NCBI GenBank assembly: GCA_039105265.1
Contig: JAPFFF010000032.1
Coordinates: 535,001-599,000 of the forward strand
From: Tritrichomonas musculus
Taxonomy: Eukaryota; Parabasalia; Tritrichomonadida; Tritrichomonadidae
Direction: 5' to 3'
Length of the DNA: 64,000 nucleotides
The notes beneath the pieces were generated by a model that was not told where the DNA came from, did not search any database, and saw nothing but the letters and a program-made list of their open reading frames with translations. The position numbers and the translations under genes are program-made. Numbering within the stretch: the first letter of the stretch is position 1; every line of letters starts with the position of its first letter. Shown in pieces: positions 1-10,490 of the stretch.

Positions 1-1443
1 CAGACGAAGTATCATCAGATGCAGTATCATCAGACGCAGCATCATCAGACGAAGTATCATCAGACGCAGTATCATCAGACGCAGCATCATCAGACGAAGT
101 ATCATCAGATGCAGCATCATCAGACGAAGTATCATCAGACGCAGTATCATCAGACGCAGCATCATCAGACGAAGTATCATCAGACGCAGCATCATCAGAC
201 GAAGTATCATCAGATGCAGCATCATCAGACGCAGTATCATCGGATGCAGTATCATCAGACGAAGTATCATCAGATGCAGCATCATCAGACGAAGTATCAT
301 CAGACGCAGCATCATCAGACGAAGTATCATCAGATGCAGCATCATCAGACGAAGTATCATCAGACGCAGTATCATCAGACGCAGCATCATCAGACGAAGT
401 ATCATCAGACGCAGTATCATCAGACGAAGTATCATCTGACGCAGCATCATCAGACGAAGTATCATCAGACGCAGCATCATCAGACGAAGTATCATCAGAT
501 GCAGCATCATCAGACGAAGTATCATCAGACGCAGTATCATCAGACGCAGCATCATCAGACGCAGTATCATCAGACGCAGTATCATCAGACGCAGTATCAT
601 CAGATGCAGTATCATCAGACGCAGCATCATCAGACGAAGTATCATCAGACGCAGCATCATCAGACGAAGTATCATCAGATGCAGCATCATCAGACGCAGT
701 ATCATCGGATGCAGTATCATCAGACGAAGTATCATCAGATGCAGCATCATCAGACGAAGTATCATCAGACGCAGCATCATCAGACGAAGTATCATCGGAT
801 GCAGTATCATCAGACGAAGTATCATCAGATGCAGTATCATCAGACGCAGTATCATCAGATGCAGCATCATCAGACGAAGTATCATCAGACGCAGCATCAT
901 CAGACGAAGTATCATCGGATGCAGTATCATCAGACGAAGTATCATCAGACGCAGCATCATCAGACGAAGTATCATCGGATGCAGTATCATCAGACGCAGT
1001 ATCATCAGATGCAGCATCATCAGACGAAGTATCATCGGATGCAGTATCATCAGACGAAGTATCATCAGACGCAGCATCATCAGACGAAGTATCATCGGAT
1101 GCAGTATCATCAGACGAAGTATCATCAGACGCAGCATCATCAGACGAAGTATCATCGGATGCAGTATCATCAGACGCAGTATCATCAGATGCAGCATCAT
1201 CAGACGAAGTATCATCGGATGCAGTATCATCAGACGAAGTATCATCAGATGCAGCATCATCAGACGAAGTATCATCAGACGCAGCATCATCAGACGAAGT
1301 ATCATCAGACGCAGCATCATCAGACGCAGTATCATCGGATGCAGCATCATCAGACGAAGTATCATCGGATGCAGTATCATCAGACGAAGTATCATCAGAC
1401 GCAGCATCATCAGACGAAGTATCATCGGATGCAGCATCATCAG
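1..1443 (+). repeat. 15-bp tandem repeat array coding for Ser-Ser-Asp units
   Basis: About 96 back-to-back copies of a 15-bp unit, already running at the left edge of the window. In the frame that continues into the Cys-rich protein each unit reads Ser-Ser-Asp-(Glu/Ala)-(Val/Ala). Nearly all variation falls in three codons: GAC/GAT, GAA/GCA and GTA/GCA, with an occasional TCG for TCA. The array is part of the extracellular stalk of the surface protein that follows. Copy number should vary readily by slippage or unequal exchange. Confidence 0.97.
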
Positions 1444-3953
1444 ACAGCGGTGAAGCAGCTAAATTACTGGAATCAATTGAATGGTCTACAATTGAAAGTT
1501 GTACTGGAAAAACTTGCACAATACCTGAAGATGCAGTTGGTCACAAAATCCGAGTCATTGTTACTGGAGATGGTGAACATTATGATGAATCAACTTTCAC
1601 TTCTTCTGAAGTTGGACCTATACTACCGAAACAAAGCTCCGAAGTAATTGATTCATCAGAAGAAGAAATTACATCATCATCAGAAGAAATTCAATCATCA
1701 GAAGAAGAAATTCAATCATCATCAGAAGAAATTCCATCATCAGTTCCTTCAGAACTACCTTCTCAGACAGAAAGCCCAACCTCACTTCCTTTAGCAACAG
1801 CCACTCCACAACCTACAGTGCCAGGAGCAGATTGCTTTGCAGGCAATCCATTTTGCCAACAATGTGGTAATCCAATTTCTATTTGCATTAGATGCCAGGG
1901 CGGCTATACTCTAAATAATGGTAAATGTATAAGAGATAATAAATGCGACAATGTTGTAACAAATTGTGTCAAATGTTTTGATGATAATCCTTTGTCTTGC
2001 GAAATATGTGAAAAAGACTATGGTCAATATAAGGGTTCATGTACATATTGTCCTGGAAATGAAAACCCAGGAGATAGATGCCCACCAGAATGTTCAATAA
2101 TTCCTAACTGCGATCAATGCTCATACAGATACGACACAATAGTTTGCAACCAATGCGATAAAAACTATACTACAACTGAAGATGGATTAAGTTGCGTTCA
2201 CGTTAGAGACTTACCAATAGATTATTGCAAGAATGATTATGGTGAAGAAAGTAGCTGTCTTGAATGTGATGAAGAAGATCATAGAAAATGTAAGACATGC
2301 CGTCCAGGCTTTACATTTGATGAAGAAAATAAATATTGCTATTGTACTCATATAGTTCATGGTGGACGTTGCTACCTTGAAAATGAAACAAGCTGTGATG
2401 AAAGCGTGACAAACTGCAATTATTGCATCAATTCTAACCAGTGCATATATTGCAAGGATAACTATGGTGTAATTAATGGAAAATGCGAATTAATTGAATG
2501 TAAAATCGAAAATTGCGATTCTTGTACAGCCTATAATAATGAAATTGTTTGCGGTAAATGTGTTTCTGGCTATTTGGCATCACCCGATCATAAGTCTTGC
2601 ATTAAAGAAGAAAATATTACTTGCTCAATTGTTCCTGGTTGTATCTTATGCTCAAACATTGATGGTCTCTGTACTCTCTGCAATTCTACAGATTTCGAAG
2701 AAGAACCAGTACGATTACCTGGTGACGAGTTTTATTCCTGCAGGTGTAAAGGAGATAATGAATTAGTTAACGGAAAATGTATGGAGCCAATTCGACCAAT
2801 GACACCACCTCCAATGAACGAACCTTTTATTCCTGTTCAAGAAAATATGACAACAAAACTTGACGATGGAAGGACTCAGGTTATCGGATCAGAAGAAAAT
2901 ATTTCAGCCATTTATCAAATGGCTGTTGGCAGTGGTATTAATGATGTTGTCGTTTCAGAAAATATTTCAACCATTATATTCAAGGTTACAAATAACGGAG
3001 AAGCAAAAATAGATCCATTAAATAAGGAGACAGATGTCACTCTTGAATTAGGTGGTGGTGAATCAAAATTAACAATCCCACCTAGTAGTGAAAACATTGA
3101 GCTCAAAGGATCTGGTGAAGTTGTTATTAAACCATTATTGAAGGATGGTGCTACAGAAGCTAAAGAAGTCAAAATCAAGAAAGTTGTTCCACAAGCAAAC
3201 TCTGAAATGTCATTCAAATCTGATGTTCCAAACTTAATCTTAAACGAAGTTCAAATATTCGGTGAAACTGTTTTGACTGGAGATTCCGCTGAAGGACACG
3301 AAACTAAATGCCAAGAGATTCTTTTAGAAGGTAGTTCTATCTTGAAGCCAAATCACATTACACTTGAAAAAGTTAAGATTGGATTGAAATCATTATTGAA
3401 TTTAGAAGGAGATAACAATAACCAAATCGACACCAGATTTGATGACAATAGTCGTATCAGCATCTATTACAACAGAACTGTCACTGAACGTCATTTCCCA
3501 ATCGTTATCAAGAACTGCTTCCCAGACTTTGGAAAGGTACGTCTTGGAGTTGAAAAAATTGCAGCCAACATATTCCTCCCATCTGAGCAAGCTGATGAAC
3601 AACTACTCATTGCTCAATTCACTAATGATAAGGCTACACCTGATGAACTAATCTTGAATTGCACAGATTTGGCTGGAAAGTTCGACGATCAAAATGATTT
3701 CGGTCAAGCAACTTGCATCAATGTAACAGATGCAGATGGCGTAGTTAAAGAAGTAGATTTGGTTGCAAAGAGAATTGATACTGATCGTGATTCTGACAAG
3801 AAGAAATTAAGTGGCGGTGCAATCGCTGGTATCGTCATTGCTTGTATCGTTGTTGTTGCAGCAATCATCGCCCTTCTTGTTTACTTCCTTGTCATTAAGA
3901 AGAGGAATCAATCAACAACTTCAACACAAGGAGATTCATCAATTGCTATTTAA
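3..3953 (+). CDS. Cys-rich membrane-anchored surface protein with Ser/Asp repeat stalk (5' end outside window)
   Basis: One frame is open from the first bases to the TAA at 3951-3953, at least 1316 codons, so the N-terminus and any signal peptide lie outside the window. Order: acidic Ser/Asp repeats (to about 1443); a short domain with two cysteines (about 1446-1620); a Ser/Glu-rich linker and a Pro/Thr/Ser stretch (to about 1815); a Cys-rich region with many CxxC and NGKC motifs (about 1830-2790), like EGF/furin-type or VSP-like surface modules; a beta-rich domain (about 2830-3780); one hydrophobic segment (about 3811-3897) followed by a basic anchor and a short Ser/Thr-rich tail. This is a type I surface protein of the adhesin-like kind common in trichomonads; ligand unknown. 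The GTG at 1818 is an internal valine, not the start. The stop overlaps TAAA, the trichomonad poly(A) signal. Confidence 0.88.
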   Translation, partial: DEVSSDAVSSDAASSDEVSSDAVSSDAASSDEVSSDAASSDEVSSDAVSSDAASSDEVSSDAASSDEVSSDAASSDAVSSDAVSSDEVSSDAASSDEVSSDAASSDEVSSDAASSDEVSSDAVSSDAASSDEVSSDAVSSDEVSSDAASSDEVSSDAASSDEVSSDAASSDEVSSDAVSSDAASSDAVSSDAVSSDAVSSDAVSSDAASSDEVSSDAASSDEVSSDAASSDAVSSDAVSSDEVSSDAASSDEVSSDAASSDEVSSDAVSSDEVSSDAVSSDAVSSDAASSDEVSSDAASSDEVSSDAVSSDEVSSDAASSDEVSSDAVSSDAVSSDAASSDEVSSDAVSSDEVSSDAASSDEVSSDAVSSDEVSSDAASSDEVSSDAVSSDAVSSDAASSDEVSSDAVSSDEVSSDAASSDEVSSDAASSDEVSSDAASSDAVSSDAASSDEVSSDAVSSDEVSSDAASSDEVSSDAASSDSGEAAKLLESIEWSTIESCTGKTCTIPEDAVGHKIRVIVTGDGEHYDESTFTSSEVGPILPKQSSEVIDSSEEEITSSSEEIQSSEEEIQSSSEEIPSSVPSELPSQTESPTSLPLATATPQPTVPGADCFAGNPFCQQCGNPISICIRCQGGYTLNNGKCIRDNKCDNVVTNCVKCFDDNPLSCEICEKDYGQYKGSCTYCPGNENPGDRCPPECSIIPNCDQCSYRYDTIVCNQCDKNYTTTEDGLSCVHVRDLPIDYCKNDYGEESSCLECDEEDHRKCKTCRPGFTFDEENKYCYCTHIVHGGRCYLENETSCDESVTNCNYCINSNQCIYCKDNYGVINGKCELIECKIENCDSCTAYNNEIVCGKCVSGYLASPDHKSCIKEENITCSIVPGCILCSNIDGLCTLCNSTDFEEEPVRLPGDEFYSCRCKGDNELVNGKCMEPIRPMTPPPMNEPFIPVQENMTTKLDDGRTQVIGSEENISAIYQMAVGSGINDVVVSENISTIIFKVTNNGEAKIDPLNKETDVTLELGGGESKLTIPPSSENIELKGSGEVVIKPLLKDGATEAKEVKIKKVVPQANSEMSFKSDVPNLILNEVQIFGETVLTGDSAEGHETKCQEILLEGSSILKPNHITLEKVKIGLKSLLNLEGDNNNQIDTRFDDNSRISIYYNRTVTERHFPIVIKNCFPDFGKVRLGVEKIAANIFLPSEQADEQLLIAQFTNDKATPDELILNCTDLAGKFDDQNDFGQATCINVTDADGVVKEVDLVAKRIDTDRDSDKKKLSGGAIAGIVIACIVVVAAIIALLVYFLVIKKRNQSTTSTQGDSSIAI

Positions 3954-4743
3954 AAAAAATAGCATTTTTTATTTTGGTTCTCTCCTTAAAATTTATTTTT
4001 TTAACAAAAAAAATAAAATCACTTAAATTTGTTTTTGAAAAGAGAGAAAACTGTCTTAAAGAAACATGTTTCTAAAAAAATAGATCTGTTTTCTATTTAT
4101 AAATTTTAAATTGCTATATCTATATAATATATTTTTGTATTGAAACAAATTTAAATAAACCATTGAAAAAGATTAGATCAAAAGGGCATAATTTCACCTA
4201 AACGATCAAAAAAAGGTAAAATAAAATTTCTAAACTATGTCTCGAAAGTCAGTTTGCTTTTTTCTTCTGTAAACTATACAATTATGGTACTGAAAAACAT
4301 ACAAAAACGGACTGAGTTTTGATTCGTCTCAATTTTTTAATTATTATTAGATTTTGTTAAAATTGAAAGCAACTCTTTATATATTTTTCTTATTATATTA
4401 TGCAAACTTGGAGGACAACTGTATGGATATATTATGCAAACCCTTCTTTAAATGCAGAGCATTCTCACAAATTAAATTTTTTAAAAAACGTTATTTATAC
4501 AAAATTGAAAAGAAAAATGGCCAACCAAATAAATAGTGAGTAAATAAAAATGTCGACAAAAATTGTGAGAAAAATTATCGAACTGGCTTTTGAGTTTAAA
4601 TTTGCAATTTAGCCATAACTTTCAAATTCGTGGCTTTGATATCTTTTTTGATTTAATATATAAAGAGTTGCTTGAAAGAGCTGTGCGTATATCTGCTTTT
4701 TGAATTATCAATTAAAAGATATTATTAATGGTAATCTTGTCTG

Positions 4744-4773
4744 AATACTTGGGGGGGGGGGGGGGTAAGTATT
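4744..4773. repeat. 15-G run flanked by inverted AATACTT/AAGTATT arms
   Basis: Fifteen consecutive G (4751-4765) stand in DNA that is otherwise extremely AT-rich. They are flanked by AATACTT on the left and AAGTATT on the right, so the G tract would sit in the loop of a 7-bp hairpin. A tract of this length can form a G-quadruplex and is slippage-prone. Confidence 0.85.
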
Positions 4774-4961
4774 GAGGTATTCTTTCCCATTGTCAAGTGT
4801 GAAGAAAGTTATTCCGTAAAACTCAATTCTTTTTCGTCAAACTCGTTATGATTGAACTGGATTTATGAATTCTGTTTACCCTCTGAAAAAGTTTAAACTT
4901 ACTTCCAAAAAGGGTTTTTAATAACCGATTTTTAATTGAAAATTTACCTTAATAATAGCCA

Positions 4962-4986
4962 TATTCACTCCACTTTGGAGTGAATA
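4962..4986. repeat. Perfect 11-bp hairpin
   Basis: TATTCACTCCA and TGGAGTGAATA are perfect reverse complements separated by CTT. There is no neighbouring gene end, so this is not an obvious terminator. It may be the relic of a small transposon end. Confidence 0.75.
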
Positions 4987-6535
4987 ATATAATGGTAATA
5001 CTGATATTATCTTAATTATTTACTGGAACGTTTAAGAAAGAATTTACATTCCCCTCTCAAATATTTGAGTTTAATTTGAAAGGGGGATTCAAATTTCAGA
5101 ATTTTTGAGCGGTTTCTCAAAACCTTACTTCCAAATGTCTGCCCATTATTTTTTCTCTCAATTTACTTGACAAAAAAATATTTATTTCAATTTTACAAAG
5201 CCCCTATTATTTCTTTTCAATTTAGACTCTATCAAATTTTTGATTATTTCATTAAATCATCAAAGATCAATTCAGTTTGCAGACATTTTCATAAGTTTTC
5301 GCCAATAATCTAATTTGACTGTTCCTTTTATTGCACTTGGTGCCAAATTAAGGATTCATAATTTTTTATTATTAGCAAACAATCAAACATTTAGAAGAAA
5401 CACTTGGATTTTTGTCCATACACCATTATGCATCTCTGATTTTTATGATTTTTGCTTGACGTTTCCAATATTCAGTATAAATATTTCTAAAGTATACTCA
5501 ACTCTGTAAAATTATTTAAAATAAATGCTCACCCTATTGATTTACGCCATTTTCAAATGGAATATCCATATATTTTACCTGTTAATTGCACTCTTTATGA
5601 GCAAGCTAGTAAAATTTTATTTTAATTCAATTTTCATATATTCTTTCTGATATTTTTAGCTGTTATTTTCATGATCAGTTCAATGTACTGATTCATTTGA
5701 AATCAAATATGATATACTTATTTAATGCCAATATCATAGTATGAACAGTGCAAAATCCTTATTTGATAACATCATAATTCGGCCTTCAATTTTTTGAATG
5801 AGTTCTTTGAATTTTTTTAATTCTTTAATATACGTTTTTACTATAATGATGGAAACATATTTAAATATTTCAATTTAAATTAAATAGTGTATGCGGTATA
5901 TATTATCTTACTAACTTTGTTTTTATCTTATAAATTATTTTGTCTTAGAATAACAATTCAAATTAAATATTATTGTTCATTATAATATAAAAATATAAAA
6001 TAAATATTAGCATGCCATAATTATAATCAATTAAAATTTATTAAAATCACTGAGATTCGTATAATTTATGATTCTCACCAAAAAATGAAAATAGAATTTA
6101 GATATTAACAATTTTGATTCACTTTTATTTTAAGGAAGCAAATTTATTTCAATATATTCTGCTATATCGTTCTGATGACATTCAATAAACTTAATGATTA
6201 TCGAATTGTAAAACGTAATGATATGCCTCTTCCTGTGAATTTGATTCAATTGTCGCAAGAAATATGTATATCAAATGTATTTCATTGAATGAAAAGTGAA
6301 AATTGTGTATAAATTGAAATAATGTGATAAAATCACATTTATTTTAATCCTATCTTGTAATGCTACTGTTAAGTAACACGCTCTATATTTTTAATTATTT
6401 TTATTAGTTGAGAATTAATCGTGATCAGTGTCAATGATTTAATTCCTAACTATTATTTTTTTTTTTCCAGTTTTAAGAGGATTTGAGAAAAAAAAAGGAT
6501 CATTTTTCATATAAAAAATAATTTTCTATTTTTAA

Positions 6536-7819
6536 GGGTGTACTGCTGTAAAATATATAAACCTTTCAAAATACAAAAATCTTATAGAAAATAAATTCAA
6601 TGGTGGCTTTTTCGGAAAAAGTTTAGGTCAATTTGCACATTTTTTCTCCTAAACGATCAAGACGAATATCCAATTTAATACGTTATTGTAGAAAATAAAT
6701 TCAATGGTTGCTCTTTCGGAAAAAGTTTAGATAGTTTAGAAATTAAATATTTTTATGATTGAAATATTTTTTTATAATTTTGGTCTTAGATTTATGTTAT
6801 TTATTTCATTTTTACAGGAAGGAAATAATTTCACAAAAAAATTGAATAAAATAATTATTTCAGAAAAAGTTGAAATATATGAACAATTTTTAATAATAGT
6901 TTAAATTAATTTAAATTTATTTTATTCAGTAAACATTTATTTTTATATATTTATCTCTATTTATTATTTTATTTATAACTATATATTATTTAACTATTGT
7001 TACATGTTAAATATTATATGCATCAATAAATATTATCAAAATTAAAAAAACCAAAAATTATATATTGAATTGATCTTTCAAATATTCTCAAATAGAAAAA
7101 ATATTTTTAAACTTTTTCATAAATTATTTTTTTTATTATAATAAGATTATATCTATCTTTTTATGATTTATTTATATATTATTATTCTATTTAAATATCT
7201 ATAATATAAATATATAAATATATTCATAAAAATCATTTGATAATATTTTTCCTAATAAAGTTTTTAACATAAAAAAAAATTAAATATATTTTTTTTAATT
7301 TTAAAAGAATTAATATTACAGTAAATATTTCCTTAAATAATTTAATATTGACATTTAAATAATATATAATTTATATAAACACAGAAAAATGAATAATATA
7401 TGCAAATAATATTATTAATAAGAAGGTTTATGTATGATATAAAATTATAATGTCTTTCACAAAAAGTTATATAATTCTGATAATAAAATAAATATCATAA
7501 AAAGTTTTATATTATTATTTCTTTTTGTATCTCATGAAATATTAGAAAAATATTAAATATATATTTAAATATAAATTAATAAATGAAAATAAATTTATAT
7601 ATATTTAAAAATAAGTTATATAATCTTTTTTTAAAGAGATTTTCTTAATAATTATTTTGAAAATCAGATTTTTTTGAGATCTAAATATAAAAATAATTAC
7701 TATTATATTTATTTATTTATTGTATTGTATTTAAAATAAAATTTAAATTTTTAAAATTAATAATTGTTGCTTTTGAGAAAGCTCATTGAATTTTTTCTTC
7801 AGAATTATCAAGTACACCC
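6536..7819. mobile_element. Possible TTAA-flanked non-autonomous element, about 1.28 kb
   Basis: GGGTGTACT at the left (from 6536) and AGTACACCC at the right (to 7819) form short terminal inverted repeats, each bordered by TTAA (6532-6535 and 7820-7823). The interior is AT-rich and has no gene. A sequence of about 45 bp containing AAATTCAATGGTGGC-type text and ending in GGAAAAAGTTTAG is present twice in direct orientation (about 6578-6626 and 6693-6732). The TTAA borders recall piggyBac-type insertion, but the inverted repeats are short and this could be chance. Confidence 0.4.
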
Positions 7820-7897
7820 TTAATTTTGCCATTGAAAAATGATAATCAATAAAAATGATAATTTTGCCATTGAAACAAATAAAGTAGGGTAGAAAGT

Positions 7898-8373
7898 AGA
7901 CTTGTTATTTTGAGAATCGATATCAAAAACGTCACTTTTTTGCATCTGATACTCGATTATCAGTTTAAAAATCTGATATCGAGATTATCGATTATCAAGA
8001 TATCAAATATGAAATGTGATATAAAAATAATTGTAAACTTGATATCAATTACCGAGATTTCGAGATCTCAAACAGATTTATCTTTTTTTTAATTTGTATT
8101 TGTGATTTTATTATATTTAAAAATATATAATATAATGTATTGATGTTTATTTTAAGATTAAAATCAAAAAATACATTCTTTTTTTATGAAATATTTGAGA
8201 TTACAATACGATCATATTTTTATCAAAAAGTTTAATTGAAAATTCTGATATCAAAAGCTGAGAAAAAAAATTCTCGATCTCTGAAATCGATCTCGAGAAT
8301 CTGTGTATATTTATGTATCGATATCAAAAAGTCAATCAATTATCTATCTCGGGAATCGGAGAATAGCAAGTCT
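7898..8373. mobile_element. 476-bp non-autonomous element with 9-10 bp target duplication (MULE-like)
   Basis: AGACTTGTTATT at the left end and AATAGCAAGTCT at the right end are inverted copies (one mismatch), and GGTAGAAAGT (7888-7897) and TGTAGAAAGT (8374-8383) flank them as a near-perfect direct duplication of 9-10 bp. That duplication length is typical of Mutator-like elements. The interior is AT-rich and full of GATATC and ATCGAT words in both orientations, so the single strand could fold back along much of its length. No coding region. Confidence 0.65.
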
Positions 8374-8471
8374 TGTAGAAAGTAAAATCCTATTGTGATA
8401 TTTATATTTTATTGCATATATGCATTTCATATAATATTAAAAAAAATATTTTGTTATTGTAAAATGTTTTT

Positions 8472-8836
8472 TGGCGGTAGAAAAAGATATTTGCATTTAT
8501 TTTTTAGTTTATAAAGGTGAAATAATTATCGTAAAGGTGATTTTTTTCAATGAAATTTTTATATTATTTTCTGAAGAATCAAAAAGGTATTGTAATAAAA
8601 AAATAACTATTTCTATTTATTATAACATATAAAATCTATTTTTATGAAAAAAAATATTAAATTAATGATCTTTTGGAAAAAACTGAATATCTTCAATAAT
8701 CAAGTAAAAATCATCAAAATTAAAATTTGTTGTTTAATTATATATCAAATACAATTAAGTATTTATTAGTATAAATAAAATAGTAATTTTTATTGAGATA
8801 ATCGAAATAATAATCATCTAGAAAAATCTACCGCCA
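8472..8836. mobile_element. Possible 365-bp inverted-repeat element
   Basis: TGGCGGTAGA (8472-8481) and TCTACCGCCA (8827-8836) are perfect 10-bp inverted repeats and the only GC-rich words in this stretch. The interior is AT-rich without a gene. I see no clear flanking duplication, so the boundaries are tentative. Confidence 0.4.
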
Positions 8837-8907
8837 GAAACTTTATAAAAAATTTAGGATAAATTTGGGTGCATATATAAACTAACTCAAAAACGCCCGT
8901 TACCGTG

Positions 8908-9020
8908 ACTCCGACGACTGTCTTTTACACAGCTCCACCATGCCGAAACGACCCAAAAAACGCCCATTTCGATGACTCCAACGACGACATCTCGTCAATG
9001 ATGCACCCTCTGTGAGTGAC
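8908..9020 (+). repeat. Left inverted repeat bounding the polB relic
   Basis: About 110 bp matching the reverse complement of 10178-10275, apart from a short extra stretch in the left copy and scattered differences. Much higher GC than the neighbouring DNA. Together the two copies bracket the polB relic. Confidence 0.85.
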
Positions 9021-10177
9021 TGGAGCTGTGTTCGGGATGGTCAAGTATGGAAAGAAGTCACCTCCACGGTCTTTGTTACTGTCGTACTTTTGGTAGGGGC
9101 TGAAACTGAGCTCCGTAAAGAGAGACCAAGCAGGGAGTTCTTCACCACCTTCTTCATAGAAGTACTCTGGGATGATGTCTTCGAGGTCGAAGATGAAGTT
9201 CTGTTCGGTGAGGTTCTCCATCAGCTTGTTCATTACTTTGGGTGTTAACTGTTTGGACTTCCACCCCCATTCACTTTGAACTGGATCTTGTACATTTCGA
9301 TGATGGGTGTGTTCTACTTCAGTCGAGGGAACAACTGCTTACGATCCTTATTGTTGAGCTTTTCGAAATTGATGGTCCATTGATGTTGATTTCTTTCGAG
9401 TTGTTCCATGATGTCGTCAACCATTCTCTGTTGTTCATTGCCCAGTTCTTTCCATTCCCTGAAGGATTTGAGGTTATTAATGCTCTCTTCACGACGTTCA
9501 TTTGAGGTCCAGATATCGAATTCGTTAAGGTGTTTCTCGATTTGGGTCTTCTTCAACGATTGAGTTCTCCAGAACTCTTTGATGTCGTTGATGTGCTCTC
9601 TGATATCGGACTGGTCTCGTTTATGGACTTCCATGTCGAATCTGAGTCTACGTTGTTCTTTACTGATGGTGTCTTCGAGATGAATCTTCTTTCGATCTCG
9701 CTTGAGTTTGTTGAAGAGGTAGTCATCGGTATCGATGCACTTTGTTGGATGTCGTTGACGCCTGGGTGCATGAGGGAGACCTAAATGTTTGATCTCGGTT
9801 TTTCCATGTTCATGAATTCATTATTGAAGACCTTATCGGCGTACTTCCCAGCTTGATATCCCTTCGCAAAGTTGTAGAAGGACATGAATTTGGTGCCATC
9901 GTTGTCGTAACCTAGCTCAAGGGCTTTATCGGCTATAGTACCGACTAGCTCATCCACGAAACGGGACTTGTTTTGGTTGAATATCTTCTCAGTGACCCTC
10001 TTTTTGATACCCAGTCTACGTTGACTGTGTTGTATGATTCACAGATGCCATCGTTGCTGATGTCCAGCATACGAGCTAATCGTCTCAGATGGCTGCAGTC
10101 GACATCATCAATTGGTCGTAGTTCATTTCTTTCATACCTGATAAAAAGTGTCGATATGGATGATAGACCCCGAGGCC
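9021..10177 (-). pseudogene. Polinton protein-primed DNA polymerase (polB) relic, N-terminal part
   Basis: Minus-strand coding-like text reads as the N-terminal, pre-exonuclease part of a Polinton PolB. The stretch around 9050-9240 contains FIFDLEDIIPEYFYE and PAWSLF, closely matching the inner Polinton polymerase (HIIFDIENVVPEYFYE, PEWSLF). Other stretches, around 9320-9660 and 9780-10000, are coding-like and helical with many charged residues, like the N-terminal region of the outer Polinton's polB. It is broken, with several breaks, and the exonuclease and polymerase domains are absent. Its GC matches the outer Polinton, not the AT-rich surroundings. Fossil of a GC-richer Polinton lineage, of intermediate age. 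Confidence 0.75.
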
Positions 10178-10275
10178 GTCACTCACAGCGGGTGCATCAT
10201 TGACGAGATGTCGAAATGGGTGTTTTTAGGGTCGTTTCGGCATGGTGGAGCTGTGTAAGAGACAGTCGTCGGAGT
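10178..10275 (-). repeat. Right inverted repeat bounding the polB relic
   Basis: Reverse-complement counterpart of 8908-9020, about 98 bp. The minor-capsid relic begins immediately beyond it, which suggests that the whole 8908-10275 unit was inserted into, or joined to, that gene. Confidence 0.85.
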
Positions 10276-10469
10276 CAAGGCAATGAAGTATTATAACGAC
10301 CAGTTACTAATGCTGCTCGATGAGTTAGAGACGTAATGGTAGTCTTAAATGTGGTTTTTATTTGGAATGTTCTTGTTTCTTGATTATACTCCCATTGAAA
10401 CCAAGACATTATATTTAATACTGATTGTAATTCTTTGATAGTAAACTGAGTTTCAAATTTCGGTACCAT
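10276..10469 (-). pseudogene. Polinton minor-capsid-like gene relic, fragment A
   Basis: A minus-strand peptide ending ALVTGRYNTSL resembles AGLVTGLYKERCNE in the outer Polinton's minor-capsid-like protein (37129-37851), and the text before it (FTIKELQSVLNIM) resembles its VTSAQIRNIF segment. Together with the fragment at 11423-11716 it belongs to the oldest Polinton of the window. Broken and rearranged. Confidence 0.55.
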
Positions 10470-10490
10470 TCAATTTTCTGTAGGCATATT

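Larger units (their letters stand above)
3954..6531. other. AT-rich intergenic region without recognisable gene
   Basis: I see no convincing gene in either strand. Short open frames here have AT-driven composition and no family motif. Contents worth noting are a 15-G run with inverted arms (4744-4773) and a perfect 11-bp hairpin (4962-4986), listed separately. Confidence 0.7.

Noticed and set aside
1-1443. CRISPR-like array
   Set aside because: Units are contiguous with no spacers and the array is coding.
19-1647. Second long open frame through the 15-bp array (His/Gln/Tyr-rich)
   Set aside because: A repeat whose length is a multiple of three and has no stop in one unit stays open in several frames; only the Ser-Ser-Asp frame continues into the Cys-rich membrane protein.
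5315-8092. Several 60-65 codon open frames in AT-rich DNA
   Set aside because: Composition-driven, no initiator or family motif, and two of them lie inside small transposon-like units.
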